A stretch of 64,000 bases of DNA from Eublepharis macularius (GCF_028583425.1 NC_072792.1:157424676-157488675), one strand, 5' to 3'; numbered from the stretch's first letter, positions 34,394 through 47,059 are shown. Numbers and translations are program-made. Notes: generated from the sequence alone by a model not told the origin.

Positions 34394-35409
34394 GGTCTGT
34401 TTTCTGGAAGGTACCCAGGAGATGTCATAAAATACCCATAACTTGCTTCAATGGAAGATGTTCTTAATATGTGTTTTGAGTGACTGGGCCCTTGGGGGAA
34501 GGAAAATTCAGAAATCCCAGGAGAATGGGAGAAAAGTGTTATGCATAGTATAGCAGTGTTTTTACTCACATCATGTATTATATACAAGAAAATAAGAAAG
34601 TTGAACGACTGAAGAGACATTTAGAAAATATGACTCCACAAGCTCAGTGTTTACAGTAACACACCATACTACTAGACTTTCATAGCAAAGTCCATTTGTG
34701 AACCAATCCTAGAGCTTCTTTAGTCTCAGTCTTTAGTACTGGGCTGCTGCTAACCCACCTGCTTCTCCAAAGCCACATTTCTCTCCTTTTCTTCTGCAGT
34801 TCCCCCCTCCTGTGTTTGTTATCCTGCCTTTCTCCTCAGTTCCTCTGCCTGAAGGACAACTGTATTTCCAGATCACAGTCAAGAAGCCGGGAAATACAGT
34901 TCCTGGTCTCAGCTGCAAAAAGACACCCCTGATAACAGAAGCAGGTAAAGGAAGTTATCAGCAGGGGTCATGGGAACAAGAAACCAGAAAAAAAAGCAGA
35001 AACAGGCAAGGGCAGAAACAGTACACATTAGGTTTTTCATAGCACGAAGTACAGAAGCAGGCGAGGGAAGATTATATAAGAACTGGAAAGCACAGTGACC
35101 AATCACAGCATGGATCAAGGCAAAGAACAGGTAAAACTGCCTGGAAGACATACGATTTTGCACAGAGATGTACGGGATCAAGGACACAGCTCCAGACCAG
35201 TTCCTAGAAGGCCTGTGGCCAACTATCCTGACACTCATGTGCACAACCTCCATTTTCTTAATCATACATTAGTGGCCATAAGCCACAAAAGTCACCAGTA
35301 TCCTCTCTCCATGAGAAAACTAGCTCAGTAAAGTCATGCCCAGAAGTTCCCAGGGGCAGACAGATAGGAATAGCAAATCACTCACTTTATTTTCTGTCAT
35401 CTAAATATC
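34394..35409. other. Unassigned intronic sequence
   Basis: No gene or clear repeat recognised. The 118-codon frame at 34909-35265 (minus) has no recognisable domain. Confidence 0.45.
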
Positions 35410-35600
35410 CTTCAGCAACCAGGTTTACCCGACCCCCACTGGCGGCAGGGGATCCCACCAGCAGGTGCTTCCTGCAGCCAATCAGCAGGCAGACAGGGGT
35501 GGAGAGAGAGAATGGCAGGAAACAGGAGGGACGCTTGCAGCCCCCTGATGTGCTGACGTCACTCCCTGTGCACCCAGAAGTGATGTCTGCATGCCACCAC
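35410..35600. repeat. Probable hAT MITE fragment
   Basis: GC-rich block with 'gacgtcactccctgtgca' and 'agaagtgatgtctg', like the foldback MITEs at 9022 and 21788. It is adjoined on the right by a CR1 end, beyond which 'gagacctggcaaccctat' (35858-35875) looks like the other MITE terminus. Confidence 0.4.
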
Positions 35601-35845
35601 AGAATCATAGAGTTGGAAGTGACCTCCAGGGTCATCTAGTCCAACCCGCTGCCCAAAGCAGAGAATTCACAACTACCTCCCCCACACACGCCCAGTGACC
35701 CCTGCTCCATGCCCAGAAGATGGCAAAAAACCTCCAGGATCCCTGGCCAAACTGACCTGAAGAAAATTGCTTCCTGACCCCAAAGAGGTGACACAATAAC
35801 TTTGTCAGCACATCCCTCCACCTGGTAACTGTCCCTACCAATTGC
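35601..35845 (-). mobile_element. CR1 LINE 3' UTR, 5' truncated
   Basis: Reading minus, it ends 'cttccaactctatgattct', the diagnostic CR1 3' terminus. The preceding UTR includes 'ggttggactagatgaccctg'. It sits inside the MITE remnant at 35410-35875. Confidence 0.85.
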
Positions 35846-35875
35846 TGGGTGGGGGAGACCTGGCAACCCTATCAG

Positions 35876-36529
35876 CAGTTACCAAAACACTCACTCATCT
35901 AAGCAAAGGAACATCATTTATTCATTTTTTATCCTATACTTTCCCCCAAAGAGACCCGGGTGATGTTATTCCACCCTCCCCAATTTCTCCTCACAACAGT
36001 ACAGTGAGTTGGGGTTGACTACACGGTAATGACTGGCCCAAGGATCTCCATGACAACAGAAATGATTTAGCCAATAGCTGCAATAGTGTGAGGTTATCAT
36101 TTACTTCCTATCTGTTTTTACACTATACCCCACTAAAGCCAAAGAGTTCCCCAGATAGTGATTTGTTCTTTCCTCTCATAAGAATAAGCATTTATCAGTG
36201 CTGGATCATGTATCTTTTTTCTATTGTTTTAAACTGAAAGTCACTATAATTTGCTCCAATGCAAATTCTTTGTAGAAAGAAGAATCATATTGCATCGTAT
36301 GCCAGCATGCTGAGGAGAATCAACAGGACCCTAAAATTTAAAATGGGCAGCACAGAATAGAAATATTGTTGTTTCCCTCACAATTTACTACAGCGTCTTC
36401 CTGGTTGTGGAAAATATACTTCCATGGTTTAGGCAAAGGGACACCTAAGGAAAGATCTATGACATACATATGAACCTTTTCTATGACATACATGTGAACC
36501 TCTGGCTATGGAACCTGGGGGATGAATTG
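35876..36529. other. Unassigned intronic sequence
   Basis: Possible old SINE traces at 35910-36030 ('tttcccccaaagagacccgg', 'ctcctcacaacagtacagtg'). Otherwise nothing recognised. Confidence 0.4.
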
Positions 36530-36915
36530 GGAATCTCATGGTTTGAACAGACCTTTTATCTTTTCGGTGGGCCTGTAAGACAGAGCTGTTCCACCAGGCA
36601 TATGGCTGAGGCTGGTCCAGACCTCCACAGGCCCTGTAGTAGGAGGAGGTAAAACATTTAAAACCTCCCTGTCAGATCTGCCCACCACCCTGTTTTAATT
36701 AGCTAATCAGTGATTGTTGCCATCTGGGAAATTATGTATTATATTTTTGTATGATAATTGATTGAGATTTTATAATGTTTTATTGATTTTATAGAAAGTG
36801 CATGTAATTACGTTATTGTGTTTTAAATGATATGATCCGCCCTGAGCCCGCTTGTGGGGAGGGTGGAATAGAAGTCCAATAAAACAAACAAACAAACAAA
36901 CAAACAAACAAACAA
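36530..36915 (+). mobile_element. L2-like LINE 3' UTR with (AAAC)n tail
   Basis: 'tgtaagacagagctgttcca' and 'ccaggcatatggctgaggct' match 31528-31560. The end reads 'gagcccgcttgtggggaggg', 'tggaatagaagtccaat' and then about eight (AAAC) units at 36880-36914. It is the same family as 31010-31928, with no ORF left. Confidence 0.8.
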
Positions 36916-36928
36916 TTTTTTTGCAATC

Positions 36929-37713
36929 AAGTCCCATAATCCCATAATTATTTGGGCAATAAGGTTAAAATATTGAAGGATGTTCCATTTTTGGCTCGTA
37001 AAAGAAGATTCAAGTATAAAGGACTTGCGGCTTTCTTGAGGAAATGTGATATAAAATATAAATGGCTGTTTCCAGAAGGCGTCTGGTTCAGATATAAGGA
37101 TCAAACTTACAAGATCACATCGGACGCGCAGCTGACAGACTTTTTGTTCAACCATCAGGAGTTTCAGCAAGAAGAAAGTTCGAAGTCTGAAGGGGAAAGT
37201 GGGGGGGGGGAGGAAAGAGCGGGCGCAGCTGCTCCAGCTGCGCAGAGAGAATTGAGACTGAGACGCAAGGGGGGGGGGAAGAAGTCCTGATCCTGAATAT
37301 AATCTGTATTGTATAAAACCTACCAATCTGATAGCATATTAGAAAGTTAACTTTTAAGAAAAAATGCAGCATGAAGGGAATACAAGACATGTAGTGTAGT
37401 GTTTGTTGTTTGTATGTTGATTTTCCCTTTTCCCAGTCCTCCCTTCCCTTTTTTTCCCCCTCCCCTTTATACTTTTGTAGTCTTTTGTAATTTTTTATGT
37501 TAGATATTAAAAAATAATTTAAAAACTTTCAAAAAAAAGAAAGAAGAGACCCATGCTCTAGACCTCTACACAAAGGAATATGAAGCTGCTGAAGTAGTTT
37601 TGGTATGCACCTTCATGGTTGTACAGTAACATGCATTTGTTCTTGATTTTTCTAATATATGAACAATAAAGGTGAATGTTTTATTTCTGAAAAAAAAAGT
37701 CCCATAATCCCAT
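36929..37713 (+). mobile_element. L1 ORF1-only copy with second poly(A) unit and 16-bp target duplication
   Basis: The direct repeat agtcccataatcccat stands at 36930-36945 and 37698-37713. The insertion starts inside L1 ORF1. The translation of 36952-37290 has the ORF1p C-terminal domain: VKILKDVPFLARKRRFKYKG, then CDIKYKWLFPEGVWFRYKDQ and TYKITSDAQLTDFL, followed by a low-complexity tail. No ORF2 follows. A pyrimidine-rich UTR ends in an A-run at 37531-37538. Another roughly 150 bp follow, with AATAAA at 37665-37670 and a final A-run at 37690-37698. This fits a half-L1 whose transcript read through into flanking DNA. Confidence 0.7.
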
Positions 37714-37779
37714 TCAGGTACAGAAGGTACAGAGTATGCTAGACAGATGCCTGTGACTGTCAAGCAGAATGACGCCTGC

Positions 37780-38164
37780 AGATCAGTGGTTTTTAACCCC
37801 TTTCAGATCATAGACCCTTTTGAGAATCCAATGAAAGCTACAGACTGCCTCCCCAGAAAAATGCACATAGACACACCCACACACAAAATGTTGCATACAA
37901 TTCATTTAAATTAATGGCCACTTCCTGAAACAATTGAACAAATGAAATAATAAAGAAAACTTTATTTCTACTCAAAAGCAAATTTATATGAGAAGGCTGC
38001 TGTTGTTTGGCTTAAATAAGAATACCTGAATAACGTAATTTGATTTTAAGAATAATTTTTTCCACAAAGACAATTTTCAAAGTGACAAGAAATCAAAGAA
38101 AACAATTTGCACCCAGTTCACAGATCCCCTGAAGCCTATCCATGGACCCCACCATGGCCCACAG
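37780..38164. mobile_element. Probable hAT-type DNA element, decayed
   Basis: Starts 'cagtggtttttaacccct', the typical CAGTGGTT terminus of one hAT group. It ends near 'acaggcttagaatccccacc', a weak inverted match. No transposase remains. Confidence 0.4.
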
Positions 38165-38278
38165 GCTTAGAATCCCCACCTCACAGGAAGATTATTGTTG
38201 TGGGGATAATAATAACATACTTTGTAAACCTCTCTGAGTGAGTGTTAAGTTGTCCTGAAGGGCGGTGTATAAATCAAA

Positions 38279-38331
<53 letters not shown>

Positions 38332-38332
38332 G
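38165..38332 (+). repeat. Sauria-type SINE 3' part with (ATT)n expansion
   Basis: Covers 'attgttgtggggataataat', 'ctctgagtgagtgttaagtt' and 'gtcctgaagggcggtgtata', then about 18 ATT units at 38277-38331. The tRNA head is missing. Confidence 0.85.
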
Positions 38333-41174
38333 AATCCCAGCTGTAGATTGACATGAGGAGTATGAAAACCAGAAGAAACAGAATATAGCCTCCTTCTGCT
38401 GTACTCCAGCCTGCTGCTGTGTCTCCTGATAGCATGGACCTCCACATCTGGTTCTAGATGGTATAGCCACACATGACCCCAAACTAGCTTTGACAAGCCC
38501 CAGCTGGAGGCTTATGTTACTCCATAAAGTATTATGTGCAGTGATGGAACTGTATTAAAAGCTTACTCCCTACATATCTCTGTGAATCACACACACTGTA
38601 AGGAAATATCAAAAACATTTGATATTTTACTTGTCGTACACAAAACAAGTACTTGTTGTGCGCACAACAAGCAGGGGATCAATGGACACCACTCTTGAAA
38701 GAAATTCAACTGAATCTGACTACAGGAAACATTTTTTACTGTTTGTGTTGTTTTTCCATGTAGTTATTTCAACATAGGCCTTTCTCCCTAGCTATTGTGT
38801 AGCAAAAATTAGACTGAAATTCCAGCAACCGCCCTACATCGTAACTCTTAAGTTTTGCAATACTGCATCAGTGCAATGGTTGGTACAATCCAGTACTTAT
38901 TTGCTGGCACATGCACCAAAACCCATAAGGATGGGAAAATATGTTTTGATTCCAGGCCACAACAGTGTTTGTGCTACTGTTGGCAGCTGTTGAAATATGG
39001 GTACTAATTTTGCCAGTGTCAACAAGGCCCTGAAGGATCATGAATATTAGATGTTATGTTTCATTGAAACTAATGGAATTAGATCACAGCCACTTTTCAT
39101 CACTCTGCAGTCTGGCTAAGAGGACTATCTTCTGCTGGCAGTTTTTGAAAGCCAACTCAGCCAGCCTAAGGGGACAATCCACTAGGAATTTCTCCTACGC
39201 AAGCCCTGCCAGCGGAAATGGGAATGACACAAAAGCACAGCTTATGCCCCAGATATATAACTGGCAAGGACATTGTTAGCTCCTGGTTCATTAAATATTC
39301 AGCAAAAAATAGCTTTTCTATTTCAGTGTGACATTAAAATTCTCATAAGCACCAATTACAAAATTAACACAGGAAGGACAAATGCCAGCTGATATCCAAC
39401 ATGAATAACTTTCTGAATCCATTTCATCAGAACAAGAAAGCATTAAATATTTGCCTTTCAGTACCTCCTCCCAAAATTACAAAAAAGGACCATTTTTACT
39501 TCCATGACTTTCCTGTATATAAGACATTAATGGCTTCTTATAGTGCTATCCTAACCAGAGACAACCTACTTCAATGGATTGGGAAGGGTATAATTGCTTA
39601 GGATGACACTGTTAAGCTAGTAACATTGTAGATAGTCATCATTTATTTTCAGACTTTCTACATCTATACTTTGTGTCACAGTTTCTTACATTTCACCGGA
39701 ACATTGTGCTGTAATAGTTTTAACCAATTTAACCATTTTTATTACTTCATTCATCAATTCTCCATTTTGACCTATTCACAATTTCACATTCCTCTGAGTC
39801 TCACAAATTCACTCTTTGTTAGGATTTGTCCTCGGCACTTATCTTTTTTAAATCCAATGATACATGTTCCAACCATGTATCTGAATTATTTGAGTTCTCC
39901 CACATACTTCTTGGTCACACCTCTTTATCACAGACAGAAAACATCTTTCTTCCTCCATTTTTAAACTACTGCCTTTACTTCCAGTGATTACCTTTCATTA
40001 CAAATAGTTATTTGAATCCTCAGTTGCACAACAAATCATTATTTAAATCCTCAGTTGCGCAACAAATCATTGTCTTAAGGAAAATATTTTTTCAACACTC
40101 TCTCATTATCCACAGGCTGTTCCAGGTCCCCCAGGAACCATATCGGGGAGGACAGGGGGCAGCGGGTACTTTCCTCTGCATTTCCCTGTTGATCCAGAAA
40201 ATGGTGTCATTTTCCAGTACAACGAAGAACCATGATTCAGGCATGCAGATGCCTTCCCCCCCTGCCAGCCAGGTGAGTGAGGGTGGGTGTATAGCAGCTG
40301 GGTGCAGAGGATCCACCAACCCCAGAAGGGGACTGGCAACCTTATCTGCAAAGTAATTAAGTGATAGGACTGGTACACACCTGCATGTTCATCATTCCTA
40401 TGAATGCGATCAAGTGGAGATTTGCCTATATGATTAAATCATCAGAGAGCTACTACTACACGTCATGCAGTCATACCTCAAATACAATACTTTTCAGTGG
40501 AGACATTTACCCAATAAGCTGATCACTTGCTCAGAGTTGACTTCTTTGACTGGCAAAGGATTTCCAAGGTTTTGGCAGAAGTTCTTTGCACCTGTTTTGT
40601 TCAACCAACATCACTGTGTTTTTCTTTTATTTTTGATAATGGAGACTAAGGGACTAGCTTGGAGTATTCATCAGTGGAATCATACAGAACCACGAGACAG
40701 CTATGGTTCCTCCCCAGCTTATGGTTTCAGAGTTCTTAGCACTCCAGCTGTGGTCATAGATTACATCAGTCAGTCGTGTATAGGAATTCTAGTGACTTAA
40801 AAGTTCTCATTAATATTTCTACAACTTTTTATCTTCCTCCTTTCAGTCATTAGTTAGTCATTTCTCTCTAAACATCAATTAACTACTAACCTGCTTGAAG
40901 TGTTTCTATGTTTGAAAACAGTTATCAGGTTCATTTGCCATCTAAGTAAAAAACCAAAAATTAAGGGGTTTTGTATACTGTTCAACAGCCTTTATCCACT
41001 TAGAATAGTCTCCAGTTTACTAAACTAAATCCCCCAAATTCTTCTTTCCTAAAAGAACTCATGATTATTTAACGGACACAATTAAAATATTCCTTTTTTG
41101 TTTTAAACTCCCGCCACTCTCATCATTGATGTTGCATTTCCGTGTTATATAACATTGTAAACTCTATGACTACT
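38333..41174. other. Unassigned intronic sequence
   Basis: No gene recognised. Positions 40110-40350 contain GC-rich phrases ending 'ggggactggcaacctta', probably a fragment of the GGTTGCCA MITE group. Confidence 0.45.
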
Positions 41175-41295
41175 TCTCCCCAACCACCTCATAGGGCATT
41201 GTGGAGATAACAACATACTTTGTAAACCGCTCTGAGTGGGCCTTAAGTTGTCCTGAAGGGCGGTATATAAATTGAATATTGTTGTTGTTGATAAT
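41175..41295 (+). repeat. Sauria-type SINE, 3' half
   Basis: Reads from 'ccacctcatagggcattgtg' through 'accgctctgagtgggcctta' and 'gtcctgaagggcggtatata' to a TTGTTGTTG tail. Confidence 0.85.
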
Positions 41296-42384
41296 CTTAG
41301 GTTAGATCATTCAGTCACAGGAATACTTTCATGTAGGCTTGCATAAAACTTACTGGAGAAAACTAGATGTTACACATTACGCATGTCAGAAACATGTAAA
41401 AGTCTCCCTCTTTTACAAAAAGCAGAGAACAGTCAAGAGGCTACACGTTCAAATGAATTGCATGGGGAAGAAACTACAGAAGTCCTCAAAGCATTTTTAA
41501 TGCTTCCACCCCTACTATTTTCTCGCTCATGGAAAATAATTATAGGTGTCTTTGATAGACAGGGTGATGTCCATCCCTTTTCTTCTTTATCCACCAATTC
41601 CCTTTTTACCCTGTTTGTATACTGAAAAAAACCAGAAGGAGCCAGTCAGGGCCCTTACAACCTTGAGAGGGAAATGTGAAGGGAAACGGCAAGAGTAAAA
41701 GGGAGACGTTTATTGGCCACTTCTTCAAATAGGGTTTAGACATCCTACAGAAAGGTTAGGCATAGCTGTATCTCATGGTTTCTTCAGGCAGAAGCAGACT
41801 GGTTTAGTATGCTAGGCACACACTAACAGTTAAGCTCTAGAATTGTTTTCCTAGGGAGTGGGCAATTAAGGAGCCAACTGAGGTCTGTGTGGTATAAACT
41901 CCAGTAAGCTTTAACTAAGGAGAACTTGTCTGTTCTATTCTCATAGCACAGACTGACAGTTCATGGCTCCCTCCCTCTTTCTCCCTGTCTCTCACACATT
42001 TACAAATGTATATAGTTTATTCTTGAACACAAAAACCATTCTTCTACCTTCCAAAGAAGAAAAAAAGCTTTTGTTTTGTTTATCTTTGGTTTCTTTCTTA
42101 GTTCTTATGAGAAGGCAAGGTTATTCCATCTTAAAGACCAAGGTAGGGAAGCAAAATGTTTACCTCCATAGCTCACCCGAAGAAGATGGAAATGTGTCTC
42201 TAAATAGTAGTATAATTTACCTCACAGACGGCTAACCTAAAACAATTACCAAGCACTTTTAGGCCAGTTCCTGAATAATTCTCTGACCACGTGGTTATCT
42301 GAGTTTGCCCTATGACAGGGTAGAGTGGGAGATAGCCCTCAAATATTCACAATACAACTACCATAAAGAGGAGTTTTATTAGTG
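41296..42384. other. Unassigned intronic sequence
   Basis: No recognisable feature. Confidence 0.5.
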
Positions 42385-43400
42385 CGGGCTGCGTGTGTGT
42401 TATGTGCCGTCAAGCCATCTCCAACCTATGGTAACCCTATGAATGAAAGACCTTCAAAATGTCCTATCATTAACAGACTTACTCAGATCTTGTAAACTGT
42501 AGGACGTGGCTTCCTTTTTTGAGTAAAGTCATCTCGTTTTAGGTATTCCTCTTTTCCTACGGCCTTCCAGTTTTCATAGCATTATTGTCTTTTCCAGTGA
42601 ATCTTGTCTTCTCATGATGTGACCAAAGCACGATAGCCTCAGTTTTGTCATTTTAACTTCTAGGGAGAATTCAGGCTTGATTTGATCTAGAACCAACTTA
42701 TTTGTTTTTTTGGTCGTTCATGGTATCCGCAAAATTCAAATGAATGAATTTTCTTCTTCATTGTCCAACTTTTACATCCATACATAGTAATGGGAAATAC
42801 TATAATTTGGATTATCTTGATCTTGGTCCCCAGAGAGACACTTTATTTTTAAATATCTTTTCTAAATATCTTTTCTAAATTTTTAAATATCTTTTCTAGT
42901 ACCCTCAGGGCTGCTCTTCTAAATCTCAATCTTCTTCTGATTTCTTGGTTGCAATCTCCCTTATGGTTGATGATTGAGCCAATGAATAGAAAATCTTCAA
43001 CAATTTCAGTGTCCTGATTGTCAACTTTAAAATTGTGTAATTCCTCAGTAGTAGTCATTACTTTTGTCTTCTTGATGTTCAGCTGTAATCTTGCTTTGGC
43101 ACTTTCTCCTTTCATCGGGAGTCATTTCAAGTTTTCCCTATTTTCTGCCAGTAACGTGGTGTCGTCTGCATATCTCAAATTATTAATGTTCCTTCCACCA
43201 ATTTTCACTTCACCTTCTTCTAAATCTAATCCAGCTTTTCTTTGATATGCTCTGCATAGAGGTTGAACAGGTAGAGAGATAATATGCATCCTTGTCTGAC
43301 ATCCTTGCTAACTGGAAACCATTCTGTTTCCCCATATTCTGTCTTAAGTGTGGGCTATTCCTGCCAAAATAGAATAGTCCTTCAGGGTTTCTCACTCATC
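42385..43400 (-). mobile_element. BovB/RTE LINE, reverse-transcriptase C-terminal part and 3' end
   Basis: The minus translation of 42849-43115 gives ARLQLNIKKTKVMTTTEE, then EIVEDFLFIGSIINHKGD and CNQEIRRRLRFRRAALRVLE. This is the classic BovB pattern (LNIKKTK, FLGS, GDC-x-QEI-x-RRL). Upstream on the minus strand a decayed L-x-Y-A-D-DT-region is visible as 'atatgcagacgacaccacgt' (about 43160-43180). The 3' end lies near 42390, where 'gtgccgtcaagccatctcca' reads on the plus strand. This family is the likely partner of the Sauria-type SINEs. Confidence 0.85.
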
Positions 43401-44355
43401 CACAAAAACCAAGCCACTATCACAGAACAATATAACTATTAAGCTCCTTCTTCCCCCCAAATCAAGTTCACAGCCTCTTGTGACTGCTTTACATTTGAAC
43501 ACACATATGCATGCACACACACATTGAAAGAATATTATACAGGCCTATCCTGTAATGTCTACTTTGGTCTTAAGCCAAAGCACCCCCATCCACATAAAAC
43601 CCCGTTCTTGCTGCCTGCCTGGGAATGCAAAAACAGGGAAGTCATCAAGCATCTGACAGATTGCCAGGCTGCATTTTGTTTGGTGGGTCATAAATTGTAC
43701 AGAGGTGCTTTAGCCTCCTACCCCAGCACTGTTCCCACTCTGCACTGCATAAGCGGGTCAGTCCTCCTCTCTTGACAACTGCTCTGAAGGTTATGCCAGG
43801 TAGCCATTTTCCCACTCATATTCCCAAAGTGTATTCACCTTGAGGACTTTCTGACTGAACGAGTCTATAACATAGCCTTTCATCAAGATACAGATTTTCT
43901 CCAGATGCAGATGCTTCTCTTTTTATTCAGTTCCTGATCATTTTCTTCCATAACCACCCATAATTCCAAGCTTCTGTTTCAACATTTGTTATTCCTTATT
44001 CCTTGGAAGGATCATAACTCCATGGTACACCACATGCTTCATGTGCCAAAGGTCCTAGTTTCAGTCTCTGGAATCTCTACTTGAAAGGATCTCAGACAAG
44101 AAGAATCCTGCCAGAGGAACTGGCGAGCAAGTAACAGTAAGAATTAATAATTCTGGATGGGACAAACCAAAGGTAGCTTCAACTGTTCACCTTTATCAAT
44201 GCCATTTCTCTCTACATATTCCAAGCTTCTAAAAATATGCAAAATGTTCTTCCAGGGTTTCCTTCCTTTGCTCGTCAGACTTTGCACTTGCTTAAATTTC
44301 ATTCATTATTATCCTTTGGATTCATATTTTATACATGGAGCTGCCTGAAGTGCCT
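43401..44355. other. Unassigned intronic sequence
   Basis: No gene or clear repeat recognised. Confidence 0.5.
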
Positions 44356-44357
44356 TT

Positions 44358-44430
44358 CAAAGCTGAAAGGCAGGATATAAATTAAACAAAGCTGAAAGGC
44401 AGGATATAAATTAAACAATTAAATAAAAGA
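44358..44430 (+). repeat. 29-bp tandem duplication at a retroelement tail
   Basis: The unit starting aaagctgaaaggcaggatat and ending taaattaaac occurs twice in a row. Then comes AATTAAATAAAAG. It looks like a SINE or LINE 3' end that duplicated locally. Confidence 0.7.
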
Positions 44431-45200
44431 GCTCTCATTTCTCCAACTAAGCCATAAATCAATAGCCATGGCTTCTTCATATTATTCCTCAAAATTGATA
44501 ATGTAGTCATCATGTTTTGTTTCCAACAGAATCAGTTCACACATGCCAGGGATACTTTGTACTTGTGAGCTATCATCACCATTCCAACACCATAGACAGA
44601 ACTTCCATCATCACCTCGCATCTCCTCAATTTTTCCCTTACTGGAATATATTCCTGCATCCAGCTGCCAGACATTAATTACTAAGTAAGCAAGGAATGAA
44701 TGTCATATGACTTTTATCCAGCAATCCTAGAGAATCACAGAGCAACAATGGCACACAGAATAGCAAATGGACCACAACTATAGCTTGGATCTACACTAGC
44801 ACTTTTGTAGGTAGAAGGATTTCCATTACAGGCAGTGATTTTCCTGCCTCCCTCAGAAGCCAAAAATGTGTCCTGTAGTGATTTTGTTTAAATTCACCTT
44901 GGACTTTTATGACAGCTCCTCTTTACATTACCTTACACTTTTACCTCAGTAGGGCCCTAGTCATAAACAACACCTCTCCCCTTCCACATACACACACAGT
45001 TTCAGATGTTCTCTCCTTTATCCAGGCTTTTACTTCACCTTCCCTTGGGGGTTTGAATTCCACTGCTAACCCTACCTGTGGCGTATTGCCCTGTTTGTGT
45101 GACCAATATATTGCAGCTTCTCAAAAGGTTTTTGCTGCCTCCAAGGGCTTTCACCTTAGATCTCTTCTATTTAACTGCTATTACAGGAAGACTTTGTTAT
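44431..45200. other. Unassigned intronic sequence
   Basis: No recognisable feature. Confidence 0.5.
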
Positions 45201-45204
45201 AGAT

Positions 45205-45315
45205 TGCATTTAGAGGTGGGCACAGTCTGCAAAACAGACTTAAATTTGACACGGTCCAGCCAAGTTTGTGGTTCGCAAACACGCGGTTTGTGTTTGCGAA
45301 CCACACATCGTACAG
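45205..45315. mobile_element. Left part of a hAT MITE (TAGAGATGGGCAC family)
   Basis: Starts 'tagaggtgggcacag' and holds 'gtttgtggttcgcaaac' and 'ggtttgtgtttgcgaacc', as does the intact copy at 53994-54392. The right half is missing where Helitron sequence begins. Confidence 0.5.
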
Positions 45316-45339
45316 TGCACATCGTACTCCTGGAGTGCA

Positions 45340-46038
45340 CTGAGCAGCAGTGGGCAAGTACCAGCAAGTCCTGAGTCCAAGGGAAAGGTGACCATCCCTG
45401 CAGGCCTGGGTACAGTAGTGACGACCCTAGCAGACCCAACAGCCACGATATACCCTGATATCGTCACTATCATGAAGAAGTCCATGGATGGGCTGTGGAA
45501 GCGTGCCATTCTGACCCCCAAGAAAGACAAGGCTGCCATCATTAATGAAACACAACTCCCTCGAAGGGGCAGAAATGGAGTACAGATCTGTGGACTCAGT
45601 GGTGCAAATGGATGATGCAGTCCACACTACCCTGTGGAGTTCCTCAACATGCTCAACCCTCCTGGCTTCCCAGCCCACAAGCTTCTCCTCAAAGTGGGGG
45701 CTCCAAAGTGGGGGGAAACCACCAATGAGGTCTACAAAGAGATCCTTCAGTAGAAAAATAAGGTTGGACGTATTTTTTCACTTTATTTCTTGCACTACAA
45801 TCTTTTCCTTTTAAAAATCTCTTCAATAAATGTTACATTTCGAAATTCACTTAATCAGTTTTAGGTATCAACATGCTTTGCTTTATTCAAACACTTTTGT
45901 GAAGCTCGGGTACTATGCTATTATACTACAAAACCAACTCAACCCGCCTCCCCAAACCAAAAACGTTACTTACCCATAAATATTATAACTGAATTTAAAG
46001 TAGTTAAATACCGTAGCGAAGCACGGGCATCAAGCTAG
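45340..46038 (+). mobile_element. Helitron 3' part with helicase remnant and intact terminus
   Basis: The element ends in CTAG (46035-46038) followed by T. Nine bases before this lies the hairpin CCGTAGC-GAA-GCACGG (46011-46026), which is the normal Helitron 3' end. Upstream of the helicase remnant no Rep domain is seen, so the copy is 5' truncated. About 300 bp of AT-rich DNA separates the coding remnant from the terminus. Confidence 0.8.
45370..45752 (+). pseudogene. Helitron RepHel helicase C-terminal fragment
   Basis: Three frames piece together the end of a PIF1-like Helitron helicase. GKVTIPAGLGTVVTTLADPT with IYPDIVTIMKK and WKRAILTPKKDKAAIINETQ lies at 45394-45555. A +1 frame then gives EYRSVDSVVQMDDAVH. 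Then YPVEFLNMLNPPGFPAHKLL with LKVGAP ends at about 45710. RAILTPKN and LNPPG-x-PPH-x-L-x-LKVGAP are the diagnostic blocks of the family. At least two frameshifts make it non-functional. The usual continuation after LKVGAP (MLLRNL) is lost. Confidence 0.8.
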
Positions 46039-47059
46039 TTTATTTATAAGTACATAAGCATGATGGCTGCAGAATAATGATAAACAAATTGGTTTCGGAA
46101 TAGGTTCATAAGCTGGGTGGTTTCAAAAATAGTTATATATTCTTAAAAGTCACATACCTATGAACAGTTTTTAATTTAATAAACAATGTGTTTTAACTGC
46201 TATCTTCACCGACAGCGGGTACCTAAGAACAGTCCACCCTGTACATACACCACAGGGGGTCTGACTCCAAGATAGCAACATTTTCTACACAGGTTAATTG
46301 CCCAAAGATAGATTGTGTTCATCAAAAACATTACTAAAAAAGTTAGTCCACACATGAATATAATAAAGCTTTGTTTTTAAAGCATAATTTTCCATTATCA
46401 ACAATAAATACAAAGTCAGCAGCAACACTCAAGAGAAATTCAACTCACTTTGGAAAAAGCCCTCTCGTAAGTCAAGTCTTGATGCTTTACCAAATAGCTA
46501 TTCCAAAGTGCTGGAACAATTCAGGAGAAGGCATGTGTGACAGGCCTTTTCTTCCAACTGGAGAAACTCACACAACCTCCTATAATTTTGGAGAACTAGT
46601 TTCGTTTAGAAATGTAAAACTTCCCCTCAGATGATAGATGTTCTTGTGGTAGTGAATGTAAAGGCTTTAGATTCTCTGTCATGAGTTAAGTTTTGTGGTA
46701 AGAAGAACTCAGAGGTCACTAAACCAGGAGGCTTATAAAAGTAACAAAGATTTATTTATGTACAGGTTAAATTCATCAGCCCAGGTCTCCCAACGTTCAA
46801 AGGAGAAACCTGGCTGAGGCACGTAAATTTAAGATAGTTGTGGCTTCAGATAGTGATTTTAATTTCCTTTAATGCTTTGAAGTACAGACAAGCTTTCACT
46901 GACTAGCCATCAGACTGGATCCTTTCACATACACACAAGTTTCCACCCACACCAGCCTGCTCTTTCCCAAGAGACAGATGAAAAGGATACAAAGGCTGCT
47001 CATCGCCAGAGATAGTCCTCACAACTCTGTCCTCGGACAGAGGTAGAGTTAAATCACTC
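46039..47059. other. Unassigned intronic sequence
   Basis: No recognisable gene or clear repeat. Confidence 0.5.

Noticed and set aside
45268..45615. 115-codon frame as a host gene
   Set aside because: The C-terminal part is Helitron helicase and the N-terminal part is hAT MITE, so it is a chance fusion of mobile DNA.
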